In this document: positions 37,001-49,003 of the stretch, one piece after another
How the letters are laid out: each line of letters starts with the position of its first letter
How positions within the stretch are numbered: the stretch's first letter is position 1
Assembly (NCBI RefSeq): GCF_902459465.1
Contig: NC_047068.1
Span: forward strand, 19,429,195-19,493,194
Origin: Asterias rubens
Taxonomy: Eukaryota > Echinodermata > Asteroidea > Forcipulatida > Asteriidae
Reading direction: 5' to 3'
Length of the DNA: 64,000 bases
Notes under the pieces: model-generated
Told to the model about the DNA's origin: nothing
Database searches by the model: none
What the model saw: the letters and a program-made list of their open reading frames with translations, nothing else
Made by a program: the position numbers and the translations under genes

Positions 37001-40000
37001 TACAGATCTCAATTAGAGACAGTATTAAGTACAACACTGAAATACGAAGGAAAACTTGATTAAGAGACATCCTAAGGACAATAAAACAAACTAAATGGAG
37101 ACGGGCTGCATGGACACACTGCCCGAAGAAAAGACAATAGATGGACAACAAGAATAATGGATTGGCAACCAAGGATCTAGGACAGGGAATGGAGAAGAGG
37201 TAGACAGAGAAGAAGAAGGAGAGATGACATCTTACACTGGATGAAAACAGCTTATAAATGGTGATGATGATGAATATGAGATTATATAAGATTTTGTCTC
37301 GAAAAGGATGCTTTCTTACCCCAAACCGGTCCTTCTTCGGTGAATTCGTGATCCAGAACCCGGTCATTAAGGTCACTTCTTGAACCTGCCAAAAAAATAA
37401 AAGTTTGTACATTCTTCTTTGAGATTGCCTGAAACTGAAACTTGCATGCAAATTGTTTGGTGCGATGCGGACCTTATAAGTGCTGTTTATAATATCGTTA
37501 TCTCCCATGGTCTTCTTGACATTTGAATCCAACATTTTGAAAAATTGCGTAAATTTGTTGTTGTGGTACCTTTTTGTTTCATCTCCATATTAGATCCTAT
37601 TTTCGCAGATGTTCCTCCTTTCGTTGAACTCCTTTCCAACGAAGCCTGACTTCGTGTTTTTTTCGGAAGCTTGCGAGGAAACCCATATACGGGTAAACTG
37701 GCAATACAGACGAAGCCACCGCAGATAAGGAGCCCGAGCCACCAAGCTCCTACCCAGGCTGGATGTTCAGGGGACGGCAGGGTGGTTCCGGGCTCGAGAC
37801 GGTAAAAATCAACCCAGAGCGTCAAGACGAACGAGCTTAAGAAGTAGCCAATCATGGACCCAACGCCGTACATACTAGACATGATTCCTGCAAGGGTTAG
37901 GATGACAGTAATGTTCATGGTTGTATTGTTTTACGAGTACAAAGGGAAGGACATAATCTTAGATTTTTTGTTGAAGATCAACTTGAACGAATTATGAATC
38001 TGAATCTGAATTATATACTCGGCAAAGCATCATAACGGAAACATCAAACAAACGACTTTGAAGAAATTTCAGTTTAAAGGCAGTGGACACTATAGGTATT
38101 TACTCAAAATAAGTTTCAGCATAAAACCTCACTTGGTAACGGCAAATGGGGAGAATTGATAGTATAAAACATTGTTAGAAACGGCTCCCTCTGAAGTGAC
38201 GTAGTTTTCGAGAAAGTAATTTTCAACGAGTTTGATTTTGAGACCTCAAGTTTAGAATTTGAGGTCTCGAAATCAAGCATATGAAAGCACACAAATTCAT
38301 GTGACAAGGATGGTGTTTTTTTCCCCATATTTTTATCTCGCAACTCTGACGACCAATCGAGCTAAGAATTTTCAAAGATTTGTTATTTTATGCATATGTT
38401 GAGATACACCAAGTGAGAAGACTGGTCGTTGACAATTACCAATAGTGTCCAGTGTCTTTAAGACTTGGTAGGAAAATCCTTTATGGGGCTCCAGGAAAAA
38501 CCCACACAGCCAGTAAGGGACTGACATTGTTTTGCTCAAGCAGCTCTATGGAATTGGGCCCCGTGCCTCAGCAAAATGCGTAAATCACCACGTCACAAAT
38601 CACATTTTGAATATAGCTACCTGCAAACAATGCTGTTGTTTCTGTTTTGCAGTTGTCGTCAATGTAGGACAGGGCGATCGCTGGTATACACGCGTAGCCA
38701 ACGCCCCATACGACAGAACCAATGTTCAACACCCAGAATGCTACATCGTTTTGTGCATTGACTGCGTCTGACTTATGGCATTGGTCATCCTGTGTGTCAT
38801 TCATGCACACTATGCTCTCTGTCTATGGATGGTATCATAATAGTTATGATGGGTTATTTTGTTAACAAGAAAACAAAGTGTTTAGTTTCATATGTTAGAA
38901 CAACACTCCACTAACTTTTTGTGTTGAAAATTTTATGCAGTACACATGTATATTAATCACAAGAACCATCTCTCTTCCCTCACAGATACCAATTTACCCC
39001 TGGGTATTAAAGTAAACCATCTGTAATCAAGTGTCTTGCTCAAGGACACAAGTGTCATGACCTGGATTCGAACCCACAACCTGTTGTCTGTAGCCCCCAG
39101 AACTTGAATTTGATGCTTTTTAAACCAATCGGTCTTGACTACAGCCACAGCCGCTGATTCGGACACGGCATATGTCTGCTTAAACTATTTATGTGAGGTG
39201 ACTCTATTTTAGTTTTCTAGTTAATTAGAAAAATCACTTTAGAAACACATGTTATTGTTAGCTGAGCAATCTGACGTTGTACTCGATAATGTTGCATGCA
39301 CTAGAGTATATATGCCTATATTGTCTATAAATATTGCAAAAATAATTATAAAAATGTCACGAACCGTCGTTTGCCAACGAATACGAAACTAGATAAACTA
39401 TACAACAGGTGCTGTTTCTATTGAGAAATCCAATTAATTGAAACTGTAACATAACCAAAAATATGGGGAAACAGTTTAAAATTATCGTCCATTATTCTTA
39501 ACAGAGACTTTGGTTTAAGAATAATCAGTTAGGACGCAGTTGTCATTGAAATTAACAAAGTCGTTGCCCCGTATTGATATTACGTTTGCCTGTGACGAGG
39601 TGCATTTCGTGACAGTGCACACAATTATGATCTGCTAATCTTAGCCATTGACCTTTCGATAGGTTTTCCCGATTGTAACCTTTGATTTTCTCCTTCAGTG
39701 ATTAGTGGTTTATTCGACACCCCCCCCTATTTAATTACAATTTGTAGTATTTTTAAATGTAAAATTGTTGTAATTCAACCATTCAGTTGCGAGGACAGTT
39801 TTTTAATAAACCAATATCTATCTATCTATATATCTATACTAATGTGTTAGGCTTTTTTGCTTGACTTTTTAAATCTAAGAAGAAAACAAATCATAACCCC
39901 TTACCTTTCCATCAACGATGTCCAGTTTGTCAAATAAGAACTGCGGCAGACCACTCATGAATATACCAATACCCATCACCAGGATTCCATTGGCGATCCA

Positions 40001-40720
40001 AATTGGCCGTTTAGCTTTTGGTCGCCCAGCAAAGTACGACACAAAGGGCAGTGCGACTATGTTCCCAATACTGTATGTCATTACAATGAAGGCTAGGTTG
40101 GATGCAGTGAGACGGAATCGTGATTCTATGGTGGTTGTGATGCCGCTGAAGGCACCCACTGCAACTGCATCACCGAAGAGCCCAAGACAAACACAGACTA
40201 GAAAGAAGATTGGAGACAGGAAGAAAGGTTGGAGCCACTTCGGTATAAAGGAGCAGATGTTAGAACCGTCGTCGTATTCTGGTAGATCTTCGTCACTTAT
40301 GTTGAGAGGTACATCTTCAATCTCTTCGGATGTGTCTGCCTCGTTTAGCAGAACCTCTTCAAAAGCCTCTTGAATCAGCACCTCTTTGGGTGCATCTGCC
40401 TCCCGCATTGGAACCTCTTGATTGACGTCTGCCTCCCGCATTGGTGCCTCTCCGGATGCGTCTGCCTCCCGCACTGGTGGTAGGCCTACCTGTTTATAGG
40501 CGTCTGCCTCACGCATTGGTGTCCCTTCGGGCGCGTCCACCTCGCCAATAGTCAACTCTTTGGCAGAGGCAGCAGCGTTTACCACTCTTTTAGTGCTGTC
40601 TGTAATGTTTTCATTTGACATTATGGAATCACAGCTGCTGTCACTACTAGTTAAATATAGTTTGAGTGACGTGACATCAGGACCAATACGGCGTGTTGAG
40701 TTCCATTTATTTGAGGCCAT
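31068..40720 (-). CDS. Solute carrier organic anion transporter (SLCO/OATP family)
   Basis: Twelve-helix plasma-membrane carrier for amphipathic organic anions (steroid and thyroid conjugates, bile-salt-like compounds) of the major facilitator superfamily. Ten minus-strand exons: 40720-39905, 38822-38621, 37887-37570, 37385-37320, 36818-36654, 35793-35592, 35338-35197, 34203-34040, 33113-33052, 31312-31068; phases 0,1,1,1,1,2,0,2,1; 793 aa. Family marks: the superfamily signature HPAWVGAWWLG (381-391) and a Kazal-like Cys-rich extracellular loop (C600 to C662, with CNVNCGC, CLAGC, CSC). A hydrophobic core runs from about 165 to 775. Odd: a 150-residue cytosolic N-terminus with five acidic READA-like repeats (60-130). 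SLCO4-type is my closest guess. A MITE sits about 95 bp upstream of the start codon. No AATAAA was found just after the stop. Confidence 0.92.
31682..32530. repeat. GGCCCAATA-rich repeat in the last SLCO intron
   Basis: Two related units start at 31728 and 31917, each with GTTCATGCCGATG..GGC, a TTGGGCC block, ATCGGCC(C/T)GTTATC and a CAGTTG end. From 32280 on, CCAGTATTGGCC recurs several times. A 241-codon ORF (31683-32408) runs through them but has the low-information look of a repeat translation, so it is not called a gene. Confidence 0.65.
33395..33510 (-). repeat. SINE fragment
   Basis: Shares GCGCATACAGCAGCCACAG and the 'accaacggctttgcgtccc' phrase with 34425-34612 and, reversed, with 58310-58680. 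Sits in the intron between SLCO exons 8 and 9. A palindromic repeat with GAGTTGTCCCTCATRTGGCTC twice follows at about 33683 and 33827. Confidence 0.7.
34425..34612 (-). repeat. tRNA-related SINE copy
   Basis: CAGCAGCCACAGCCAGGAACACC, CGATAAGTGCACTTGG, ACACAACACATGGGACC and AACGGCTTTACGTCCC occur in the same order as in the reverse complement of 58310-58680. Located in the intron between SLCO exons 7 and 8. Confidence 0.8.
38073..38461. repeat. TTAA-end MITE family copy in an SLCO intron
   Basis: TTTAAAGGCAGTGGACACTA at the left, GTGTCCAGTGTCTTTAAG at the right, central stem GATTTTGAGACCTCAAG..TTGAGGTCTCGAAATC. Confidence 0.88.
38985..39175 (-). repeat. SINE fragment with intact B-box
   Basis: 'aagtgtcttgctcaaggacacaa' and GATTCGAACCCACAA (reverse of a pol III B-box GGGTTCGAATC) mark the tRNA-related head of the same SINE group. 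In SLCO intron 1. Confidence 0.7.
40330..40540 (-). repeat. In-frame repeats coding for the SLCO READA units
   Basis: GTCTGCCTC(C/A)CGCA(T/C)TGG occurs at about 40428, 40458 and 40501 and, slightly changed, at about 40397, spaced 30-43 bp. The protein carries READA-type motifs at residues 70, 84, 95 and 106 and a diverged NEADT at 126. Confidence 0.8.
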
Positions 40721-40814
40721 GTGTATCGAAGGGTCTAACACTGCTGCAAAGCTGTGTTAACTGCAACAAGTAGCTATTGGATTGGCCCTCACGTTTTCCC
40801 TGCACGCACTTATT

Positions 40815-41025
40815 AGGGACTTTTCGTTTTCGACGACGGATGATTCTGCGACTGTAAAGATGACATTTGGCGTCATCTGCGCATGCGTCGGCTTTGAGGA
40901 CGGTCGTCCCTCAGTTTCTACGACAGTACTCGGGATGAATCTTCGATCTTCGTTGTGCTGAAAACGACAACGTTTAGCTAAACAACCGTCGCAGAACCAT
41001 CCGTCGTCGAAAACTAAAAGTCCCT
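40815..41025. mobile_element. MITE with about 38-bp inverted ends next to the SLCO start
   Basis: Left end AGGGACTTTTCGTTTTCGAC then GACGGATGATTCTGCGAC; right end GTCGCAGAACCATCCGTCGTC then GAAAACTAAAAGTCCCT. The arms pair with few mismatches. 211 bp, richer in CG dinucleotides than its surroundings, 95 bp upstream of the SLCO start codon, so it lies in the 5' UTR or promoter. Confidence 0.8.
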
Positions 41026-43763
41026 ATCAGCTTATTAACAACGGGCACTCATCAATAAACAAAGTGGTGTTACAAGCTTCAATCGCAGATCTTCCCAAAA
41101 CCTTTGTTGCGCAGTTGATTAAGGCGCCACAAAAATGGAACTTTAGAGCGATCTCAAAGCTATTCATATTTTGTCATACCAACAAAATTTACGCAAACCC
41201 GCGCCACCGATAACACAAACAGATAAATGTACACAAATATCAACAACAAAAGGTTTAAAGGTGCACTTCCTTTTTTTTTGTGATGAAATTTCCACAAGAG
41301 AACTAATTGAGAAATGGTTGTACGGACGTGTCACTAAAACAACACGTTTTTGTTCGTGACGGCGGGAAAAGTAGTCCAGGGCTGGAGGGTTTTCTAAAGG
41401 TGTTACATGACAGCTTTTCCCGTCTCGTACAAAAAAGCAATTTAACATTTAATTTTGACCGCCAAATCAGTTGAAAATCAACGGATCTTTACATGTTTGT
41501 AAATGACTGTTTGAGCCCGCTCCAAGATCACTTGAACTTCGCCCGTTCTTCTCTTATCTACATTATTTGTTAACTGATGTTTAGTCGTACAAAATAAAGA
41601 TAACAAACCAAAGGCCTACACGATCGAGACCATTGCATTGAGTTGAATTGAAAATGTTTTGCAGGACAGGGAACGGTATGAAAGTGGCGTAAAAAAAAGT
41701 CTAGCAAAATAAATGTCTGGCCCTTCCAACAAAAATAGCGCCCTCTCTTTACATATTTTACCACGTTTTATTATGTTTTTTATGTAGCGCCTTTTTATGT
41801 TGTTTAACGTTCAATTACTTCGTGAACATGACCTGGCAGCGAGGCACATTTTTTTAGTAACTGGTTTTTCTTATGGTAGGCCGAACGGAAGTCTACTAAA
41901 TTATAGTATCAAGTATTTTCCTTCTTACATGGTTTAAACTGAAAGATTTTTTTCTGGACTCTTGATGTTGTCGTTGTTTCGTTTTTGTTGGTTAAAGTTC
42001 CCAGTTACTACAAGAACTGAGTGCAGTTATACCCACCATGCGCAGAGTAAAATGACCATTTCATTCCAGTTTCATAGTCTAGTTCGTCCAAACATGCGCT
42101 TTCAAATTTTGCGCCGTCGTGAAAAACACAATGTTCACAAACGCACGTTTTAATAGTACTAAAATTTGCCACATATACTATTAAACAACTCACCCTGTAA
42201 ATTTGGGACTGTTCAACCATGGAGTCATCCGTAAAAACTGGAAAAATAGAAAAACAAATCGTCAAACAGAAAAAAACGAGCAAAGGGTTTTCAGTTCACG
42301 TTGACGATTTTTCTTGCAATAATGGCAACCAGCTGTATGGTGCCCGGCGTAAAATTATATTTGCAGCGTTGTATAAAGTATCTGAGGGAAAGAATAGAGT
42401 CTCCTATCACCCACGGGCGATTATACTTCAGCCTTAACATTGAAATTTCTCTTGCGCACATTTTTACAGACCTTGAGCGATAAAAGCAATCCAAGGTGTC
42501 ACTGTTTCCAAAGTCACACCGCGCCAATTGATTTGCAGGTGGCATGGCGCATTGATTGAATTATTCATTGAACAGATTGAATTGTGCATTGATTAAATTA
42601 TTCATTGATTAACAGATTGAATTATCAACCAGAATGTGTCTCTGGAATGGAACTATATTCGTTTATCCGAACAGCTAAATATGGAACGGTTTAGCGAGAC
42701 ACGCCAAGAAATGTACAATTGGGCCAAGATAGCGATGGCATTATATACCATTTGGCATGTTTTTTGCAGGAAGATAGGCCGTTAAAAAACGAAATGCATC
42801 CATTTATAATACACACACACGAGATGTATAGGCCTATATTCACTATAAAGGTGTCGCCGATCAAAATATATGCGAAATCAGTATTGGAGAAAGAAAATCA
42901 TTTTTAAAACTGCAATCTTTTTTAAAAAGCCTAACACCACAATTTCTCAGTAATCCGGCTTGAAGACGGTGGTTAATTTGTTTTTTTAATAATAATACCG
43001 TTCAAACATTTTCCTCTGTTTAGCATCCATCCCTCCTTAGAATTCCTATAATTTGTGTTTCTGTCTACACACGTTTAAACTTATCTCTTAACATAAAAAT
43101 GTGGATCAATTTATTAAAACACCGAGTTCGAAGCATGACTTATTATATTACACGTCCAAATGTGAATGCTATTCGTGGCATATTTTCATCGATACATGGC
43201 CATGGTTGAAGTGAAATTGTTACAATTGATCTTGAAATGACACTTACATGTGCATTTTTTCTTGAGACATTATGAGTATATTTTTTATATAAAGCTACAA
43301 CAGGCAAAGACGACTGTAATAAAAAAGAAAGAGGAACAAAAAGAGCGCCTACACCCAGCAAATCGACGGACCCTGATTGGTGGCTATAGATAGAAGGCGG
43401 GAACTCAATCACGGTCTGCACACCACGTGGTCAAGGTCTAATGATCTAATTGGCTGAATGATTCAACCATGGTTTATATCAATACGATTAATTTTGTGGG
43501 AATCCAAGCTATGGCAACGCTGCATGACCAATGAGTGCCCTTATGATATTCGTTTTCTGGTGAATTTGAAGATACGACAAAGTTGTTGTGGTCACATCTA
43601 AACGCGAAGTGTGACATGCCTGCATTGGATTTAGTATCGCATGACATCAGTATTAGCATCACTGGGACAGCTGAACTAGCCGTTCGCACTTGCAAAACAG
43701 TAACGGGTTTCAGTTTTGACGATTTTTTTTTGTACCTTTTACGAATCAAAGATTTCGCTGGAT
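41026..43763. other. Intergenic between SLCO and the GPCR
   Basis: The two genes are divergent here. AT-rich. ORFs of 60-94 codons have no recognisable domain. No clear repeat family beyond simple runs. It should contain both promoters; no confident TATA or other element was identified. Confidence 0.5.
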
Positions 43764-44873
43764 ATGGAATCTCCTATTGGAAGGATCATTGTCGCCTGCT
43801 CGATAGGCGTTTTGTGCTCCATTGGCATCGTGACAAACGCCGTCTTGATTTCGTTCTACATTCGGCGCCCGGTAATGCGTACATCCACCAATGTTTACCT
43901 CGTCCATAAGGCGGTTTCTGATCTGATATCTCTACTGCCTTTTCCTTTACATCTTGCCGAGATTTTGGGTTCTGGCTGGATCTTTGGGGATTGGGTGTGT
44001 AAAGTAGTTGCGTCCGTTGAGACGCTGTGCATGCTTGTGAACGCGAACATTACGTTTGCAATGGCGTATGACAGATATGTGGCTGTTGCTAAACCAGGCA
44101 ATGGTTTACAGCGTACCGTCACTACGGCACGGAATCACGTGGCCGTCTCGTGGCTGTATGGCCTCATGCTTGTCATCCCAGCAGCAACGGCAAGTTGGAC
44201 TGTCGTGTGGCTACCAAAGGAGCCCGCGCCGGGCTGGCTGACGTGCGGCTACAACTGGCCGGCTGGTGAAATGTACCACTCAATATACTTTGGTAGCCTG
44301 CTGGTCCTGTTCTACGCGGGACATTACCTTGTGTACATCTCATTTGTTTACGTCGCATGGGGACGAGTGAAACAGAGCAAGGACGAGTTCCTGACGCGTC
44401 ATGACACCGTACAGCGCTGTCGAGCGGTGGCCAGCGTCCTTATAATCAACTTCCTCGGTTATTTTGTGTATTGGGCACAACATGCGTACACCATGATCAC
44501 CCTGGGTGAAGACCAGATCCAAGTGCCACATATCCCGTCCGGTCTCTTGGATCCACTCTCCGTAGCATCGACTTCTGCTGTCTACATCGTAGCCAGTGGT
44601 AACCTCTTTCTGTACAGCTTGTCCATGGACCAGTGGAAGGCAGTGACAATGGATGCCGTTCACTGTCGCTGTGGTCCGGTTGGCGGCCGCGGGGTGGTGC
44701 AACCTTTTCACGCCGAGAGTGTGGCTGTCATTGACGTGACAGCGGCAGTGGACGACGACCCGCCACACGCAATCAACAGCAACAATGTTCATCGCGACAG
44801 TGACAATGACAGTTTTGTTAACCTAAGTCATCATTCGGATGAAGAACTTGAGATTCAGGATGTGTCCATTTAA
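43764..44873 (+). CDS. Class A (rhodopsin-like) G-protein-coupled receptor, intronless orphan
   Basis: Seven-helix receptor, 369 aa in one exon. The first ATG of the frame is at 43764, giving a very short extracellular N-terminus before helix 1. Family landmarks: N25 in TM1, D53 in TM2 (AVSD), W72 and C79 around ECL1/TM3, DRY at 103-105, W130 in TM4, C161 in ECL2 (disulphide partner of C79). Departures: TM6 has YFVYWAQH with no CWxP proline, and TM7 has N280-L-F-L-Y284 in place of NPxxY. The long Ser/Asp-rich C-terminal tail (about 320-369) offers possible phosphorylation sites. The sequence is more GC-rich than its flanks and lacks introns, as in many retro-derived or tandemly expanded invertebrate GPCRs. 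Ligand not predictable. AATAAA at 45172-45177 is a candidate poly(A) signal. Confidence 0.88.
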   Translation: MESPIGRIIVACSIGVLCSIGIVTNAVLISFYIRRPVMRTSTNVYLVHKAVSDLISLLPFPLHLAEILGSGWIFGDWVCKVVASVETLCMLVNANITFAMAYDRYVAVAKPGNGLQRTVTTARNHVAVSWLYGLMLVIPAATASWTVVWLPKEPAPGWLTCGYNWPAGEMYHSIYFGSLLVLFYAGHYLVYISFVYVAWGRVKQSKDEFLTRHDTVQRCRAVASVLIINFLGYFVYWAQHAYTMITLGEDQIQVPHIPSGLLDPLSVASTSAVYIVASGNLFLYSLSMDQWKAVTMDAVHCRCGPVGGRGVVQPFHAESVAVIDVTAAVDDDPPHAINSNNVHRDSDNDSFVNLSHHSDEELEIQDVSI

Positions 44874-45533
44874 AAAGTGATCCACGTGACAAATAATGTC
44901 TTAGAACAATACTGATTTTGTTTATTTGTTTATTTAAAACATGTGGTTACTCACTGTCGTGCTCTCTGTCAAAAGACAATAACTACCAGTTATTGCAACA
45001 CTTAAACACTCAACGATCAGCACAACCTTTATTTTAATATTTATTTAAACAATCTTTGCAGCACCAAATCTCAAGAACTACACTAGTCGATTTTCAAACT
45101 TTTGTCAGTTATAGACTTCTTGGCCATTTGTATTTATTTGATGTTTTAGGCCAACCACAAAGTATAAACAAAATAAATTTTTGACCGTGAGCATGTCAAA
45201 TATTTACCTGAACTGACCTTTAAAATGGTTAGTTACCTTTTCTAGATCCAGTTTTTGGCCATGACATGAGTCCGTATGTAAAATAATTTATTTGTAGAAG
45301 TTGCAGCTCCACTAGTCGTCAAGTTTTTAGAGGGAAAAAAGGTGAAAATCACGAAGCAATGTTTTCAGTAAAGTCGCGTAAATCCACTGTACATGCTAAA
45401 ATAATTGACGTCACAAGACGAACGTTATTTTCGTAGAATTGTTATACTCACTTCTCAAACACAGCACATCAGCGAGTAATTTTTTTCAGTGAATATTTCT
45501 AACCATCGTTATCTTCTAACAATATAGTTTTAA

Positions 45534-45897
45534 TTTAAAGTGAAGGTACACGTTTGGTGATTACTGAAAACAAATATTAACTTAAAAACTGACTTGGTAA
45601 CGAGCATTGGTGAGCTGTTAGTAGTATAAAACATTGTGAGAAATGGCTCCCCCTGAAGTAGCATAGATTTTGAGAAAGAGTTAATTTCTCACTAAAATAA
45701 TAAAAGACTTTTATTCATATCTGAAAGCACACAAATTCGTCCAACGAGGGTGTTTTTTCTCTCATCATTTTCTCGCCAACTTCTATGACCAATTGAGCTC
45801 AAAATTTCACAGGCTCGTTAAGTTATGCTTACGTTGGGATACACCAAGTGAGAAGACTGGTCTTTGACAATTATCAGAGGTGTACCTTCCCTTTAAA
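45534..45897. repeat. TTAA-end MITE, GGTACACGTTTGG subtype
   Basis: TTTAAAGTGAAGGTACACGT at the left, AGGTGTACCTTCCCTTTAAA at the right. Interior shares the 'cttggtaacgag' and 'caccaagtgagaagactgg' blocks with the main family, but the central palindrome is replaced. The 58933 copy has the same right end. Confidence 0.8.
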
Positions 45898-46619
45898 TCT
45901 GCATGGACGTTTGTGTTCTGTGTCGTGCAAAAAGTACCCAAACCCTTTAATGTAAAGATACCAAGATACGATTGTGGCGTGAAACTAAGTGCGGTCGTCA
46001 ATCATTGTACAGTAAATGTATCTGCATTCTCCTATCAATTTATGCAAGGAACAGTGGCAGGAAACGTTGGTACAAAAGAGACGCTGGATAGCGCAGTGTC
46101 AAGGCACTTACGGATGTTAATTCGATTAGAAACAAAATGAACCAAAAATGTTTGGAACTTGTCCTTGTGTAACTATTTCCATTCCAATGGAGCATTGTGA
46201 AAGCGTAGCAACAGGATAAAAGAACCTTAACACCTTTGCAAACATCCCTGAGAAATATTTATCTAGTTATCAAATTATCAGATTTGGTTAAAATGGAAAC
46301 AAAAAAAAAGCACTTAGGCTCGAGTTATTTTCTAATCCTGTGTAAGATTAGTTAAGTTTGTTTGCAAGTTGTGGTTCATAATTGTGTTATTTGCATCTGT
46401 TGTAAATGTTTATATTTTGTGAATATGATTTAATTTTGGGAAAAGTGGGGGAAAGGAAAATGATTTGTCAAATGATTTAAAGGGAAATAGTTTGACCCCT
46501 GCATTTATGTAGACATTGCAGCACAATGTTGGAGAAAGTATTTGTAAGAAGCTGTCTCTGCATGTAGATATCAAGTTTTGTTGAACAAGTTTTAGTACAC
46601 GTACTTACAAAACAGTGTC

Positions 46620-46954
46620 CATACACATTCAGGGTTAGTAATTGTAAGAGACCAGTCTTCTCACTTGGTGTATCTCAACATAACTATGCATAAAATAACA
46701 AAATGCGAACATTTTGACTCAATTGGTCATCAAAGTTGCAAGAGAACAGAGAAAGAAAAAATCACCCTTTATGCAGACATTTCTGTGCTTTCAGGTGAGA
46801 AATTACCGTACCTCTTACTAAAAAAAACTATGTTTCTTCAGATGAAGCCGTTTCTCACAATGTTTTATAATATCAACAGCTCTCCATAACAGCTCTCCAT
46901 AAGTTTTATGCTAACAACTAGTTTGAGAAATTACCAATAGTGTCCAGTGCCTTG
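46620..46954. repeat. TTAA-end MITE family, eroded copy
   Basis: Blocks 'accagtcttctcacttggtgtatctcaa', 'tttctcacaatgtttta' and the end AGTGTCCAGTGCCTT; left inverted end lost. Confidence 0.75.
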
Positions 46955-49003
46955 CAAACTTCCTGCAGCTCTTGCCATACTGTATGTTCTATTCAAAACA
47001 AAAGATTCACTTATTGTTGTACAAAATTGACAGATAAAACACACATTGAGCGTAATAATAAATTCATATTATTCAGATATTTTTATTTTGGTTGTTAAGA
47101 CAAATTTTGATGATGACAGATTACAAAGTATGATTATATCACATGGGAGTCCCCTCCCCTAACTCTCAATGTAAACTTCCGTGTGCAGCTAAAAGGGTCG
47201 CTATATGTTTGGCAATTATTCTGAAAATTAATGCCAATAAAAAACCTACTTGGTAAGAAGTACATCAGCTTTGTAAAGCATTACATTTTGAGAAATTTTT
47301 AACATTGAAGTGCTGCAGTTATGGAGAAAGATTACACTTTTTATTGCAAAAATTTGAATAAACGAACTGTTACTGACAGTGATGTTTCTCAGATTGTGTA
47401 TTCTAATCATGGGTTTTCAGCAATATAACAAAACACTATGGTAACCACCCTTTGAAATTAAATTTTCATAGGTTAGTTTTATATAATTATATAGAAAACA
47501 GTAGATTCAAATTACCAAACAGATACAATTCCTTGAATGGAACTTTTTCAAAATACTGCTAATAATATAAGATATTATTTGCTGGTGAGATGGTACAACT
47601 ACATGTGAAGAAATTACAAGTGCACGCTTCGCACATAATAACATGATTTCAAACTGTATGTATCTCAACCAAATGTTGAATGTTTAAACTAAAAATAAAC
47701 ATTTTTGAAATTCGTTTCACTTTCTCAGAAAGCACCCATTTTGAATCAAACAAAACAACATTTATAGACTAGCCACTTGGTGGAGAGTCCGAGACACCAA
47801 CAAACATGCTCACTTTTCTCTCTCATGAAAGTAAACAACGCTGTGAAAGATAATAGCAACACTCAGTAACAATTGTTTCTAATAAAAAAGAAATCAGCTG
47901 AGCATGAATATGTTGATGCTCATTTTGAATAAGATTTTGGTAAACAGGGCTTAAAATTACCACTGGACTACAGGACCAGTGATTTAAGTACCAGGTCTTG
48001 GGTCTTTCAGAACATTTACTCCATGTAAGCTTGGGCACAATTTCAAAATGTCGCTTAAGCAGAAAATGGTTCTGAAAAAATGTCTTCTTAGCAAATAGCA
48101 GGATACCAGTCACAGACAGTACATAGTAATTAGTGATACAGAATGCTACATGTATATTGGCTGGTATCTATTCTTATTAGGGAAAGCATCTGGGCCCAAA
48201 GCCTGTAAGCATCAACACTTGCAAAACACAGACAAATATTGCTTAGAACGAACAGGTCATTCCATAAAGTTTACATTGTAGTGACTGGTGTCCACTCCTT
48301 GTTTGCTTGACAAAGAAATTTGTCACGCAGTATTTTCTGCTAAACAGCTTTATGAAATTAGGCGCAGACCTGATGCTTCAGTTCTTGAAAGGAAAAGCAC
48401 TGATGCGTTCTCTCTTTTGTAAAGAGCATCTCTGTGAGTAAATTGGAAATTCTATTTGGACGTTTCAAGGGGCACCAAGGCAATTACAAGGGGCATGGAG
48501 GTAATTACCTACATTGTCTCAGTAGAGCACCAGGGCCCAATTTCATAAAGCATGTTAGCACAAAAATTTGCTTAGCATGAAATTTTCTCCCTGGATTACC
48601 AACCAAATTGCCACGTGATTTTCAGGATAAGCAAACAACAGCCGAATACCAGTATCAAGCAATAAACAACAAATGGAAATTTGGTTGGTAATCCTGTTTT
48701 TATCAATTTTGTGCTTACAGGCTTTATGAAATCGGGCCCAAGCCTGAAGCAAAGTGTTATTGTGCTCAGGTTGGCAGGCAACCTTATTCTGGTAAGCGTA
48801 ATTTTGTTGTGCTTAGCTTATTTTTGCTCTAAAAAAAATATTGGGCTCTGGTCAACACCATTAATTAACCAGTCTATCTCTAAGTACATAAATTACACAA
48901 AAGTTTCCAATATGGAAACTGAGAATGCTGTAATCTACACCGGCCAAACCTGATTCTTGCCATCTGTTAGGTCGTCTCCAACAAAAAGAAAACATCAAGA
49001 ACC

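Larger units (their letters stand above)
44874..49003. other. Intergenic, repeats
   Basis: Between GPCR and FKBP gene. Holds TTAA-family copies (45534-45897 and 46620-46954) and a different repeat at about 47190-47600 related to segments near 24290-24600 and 52000-52340. The phrase ATTTCATAAAGC / GCTTTATGAAAT with 'gcttaca' and 'ttgctaagca' is scattered at about 48540-48750, as also near 4740-4870, 55320 and 57110. No coding exon recognised. Confidence 0.5.

Noticed and set aside
36840-37535. A 231-codon minus-strand ORF overlapping SLCO exon 4
   Set aside because: It reads the exon in the wrong frame and continues through an intron with hydrophobic low-complexity sequence.
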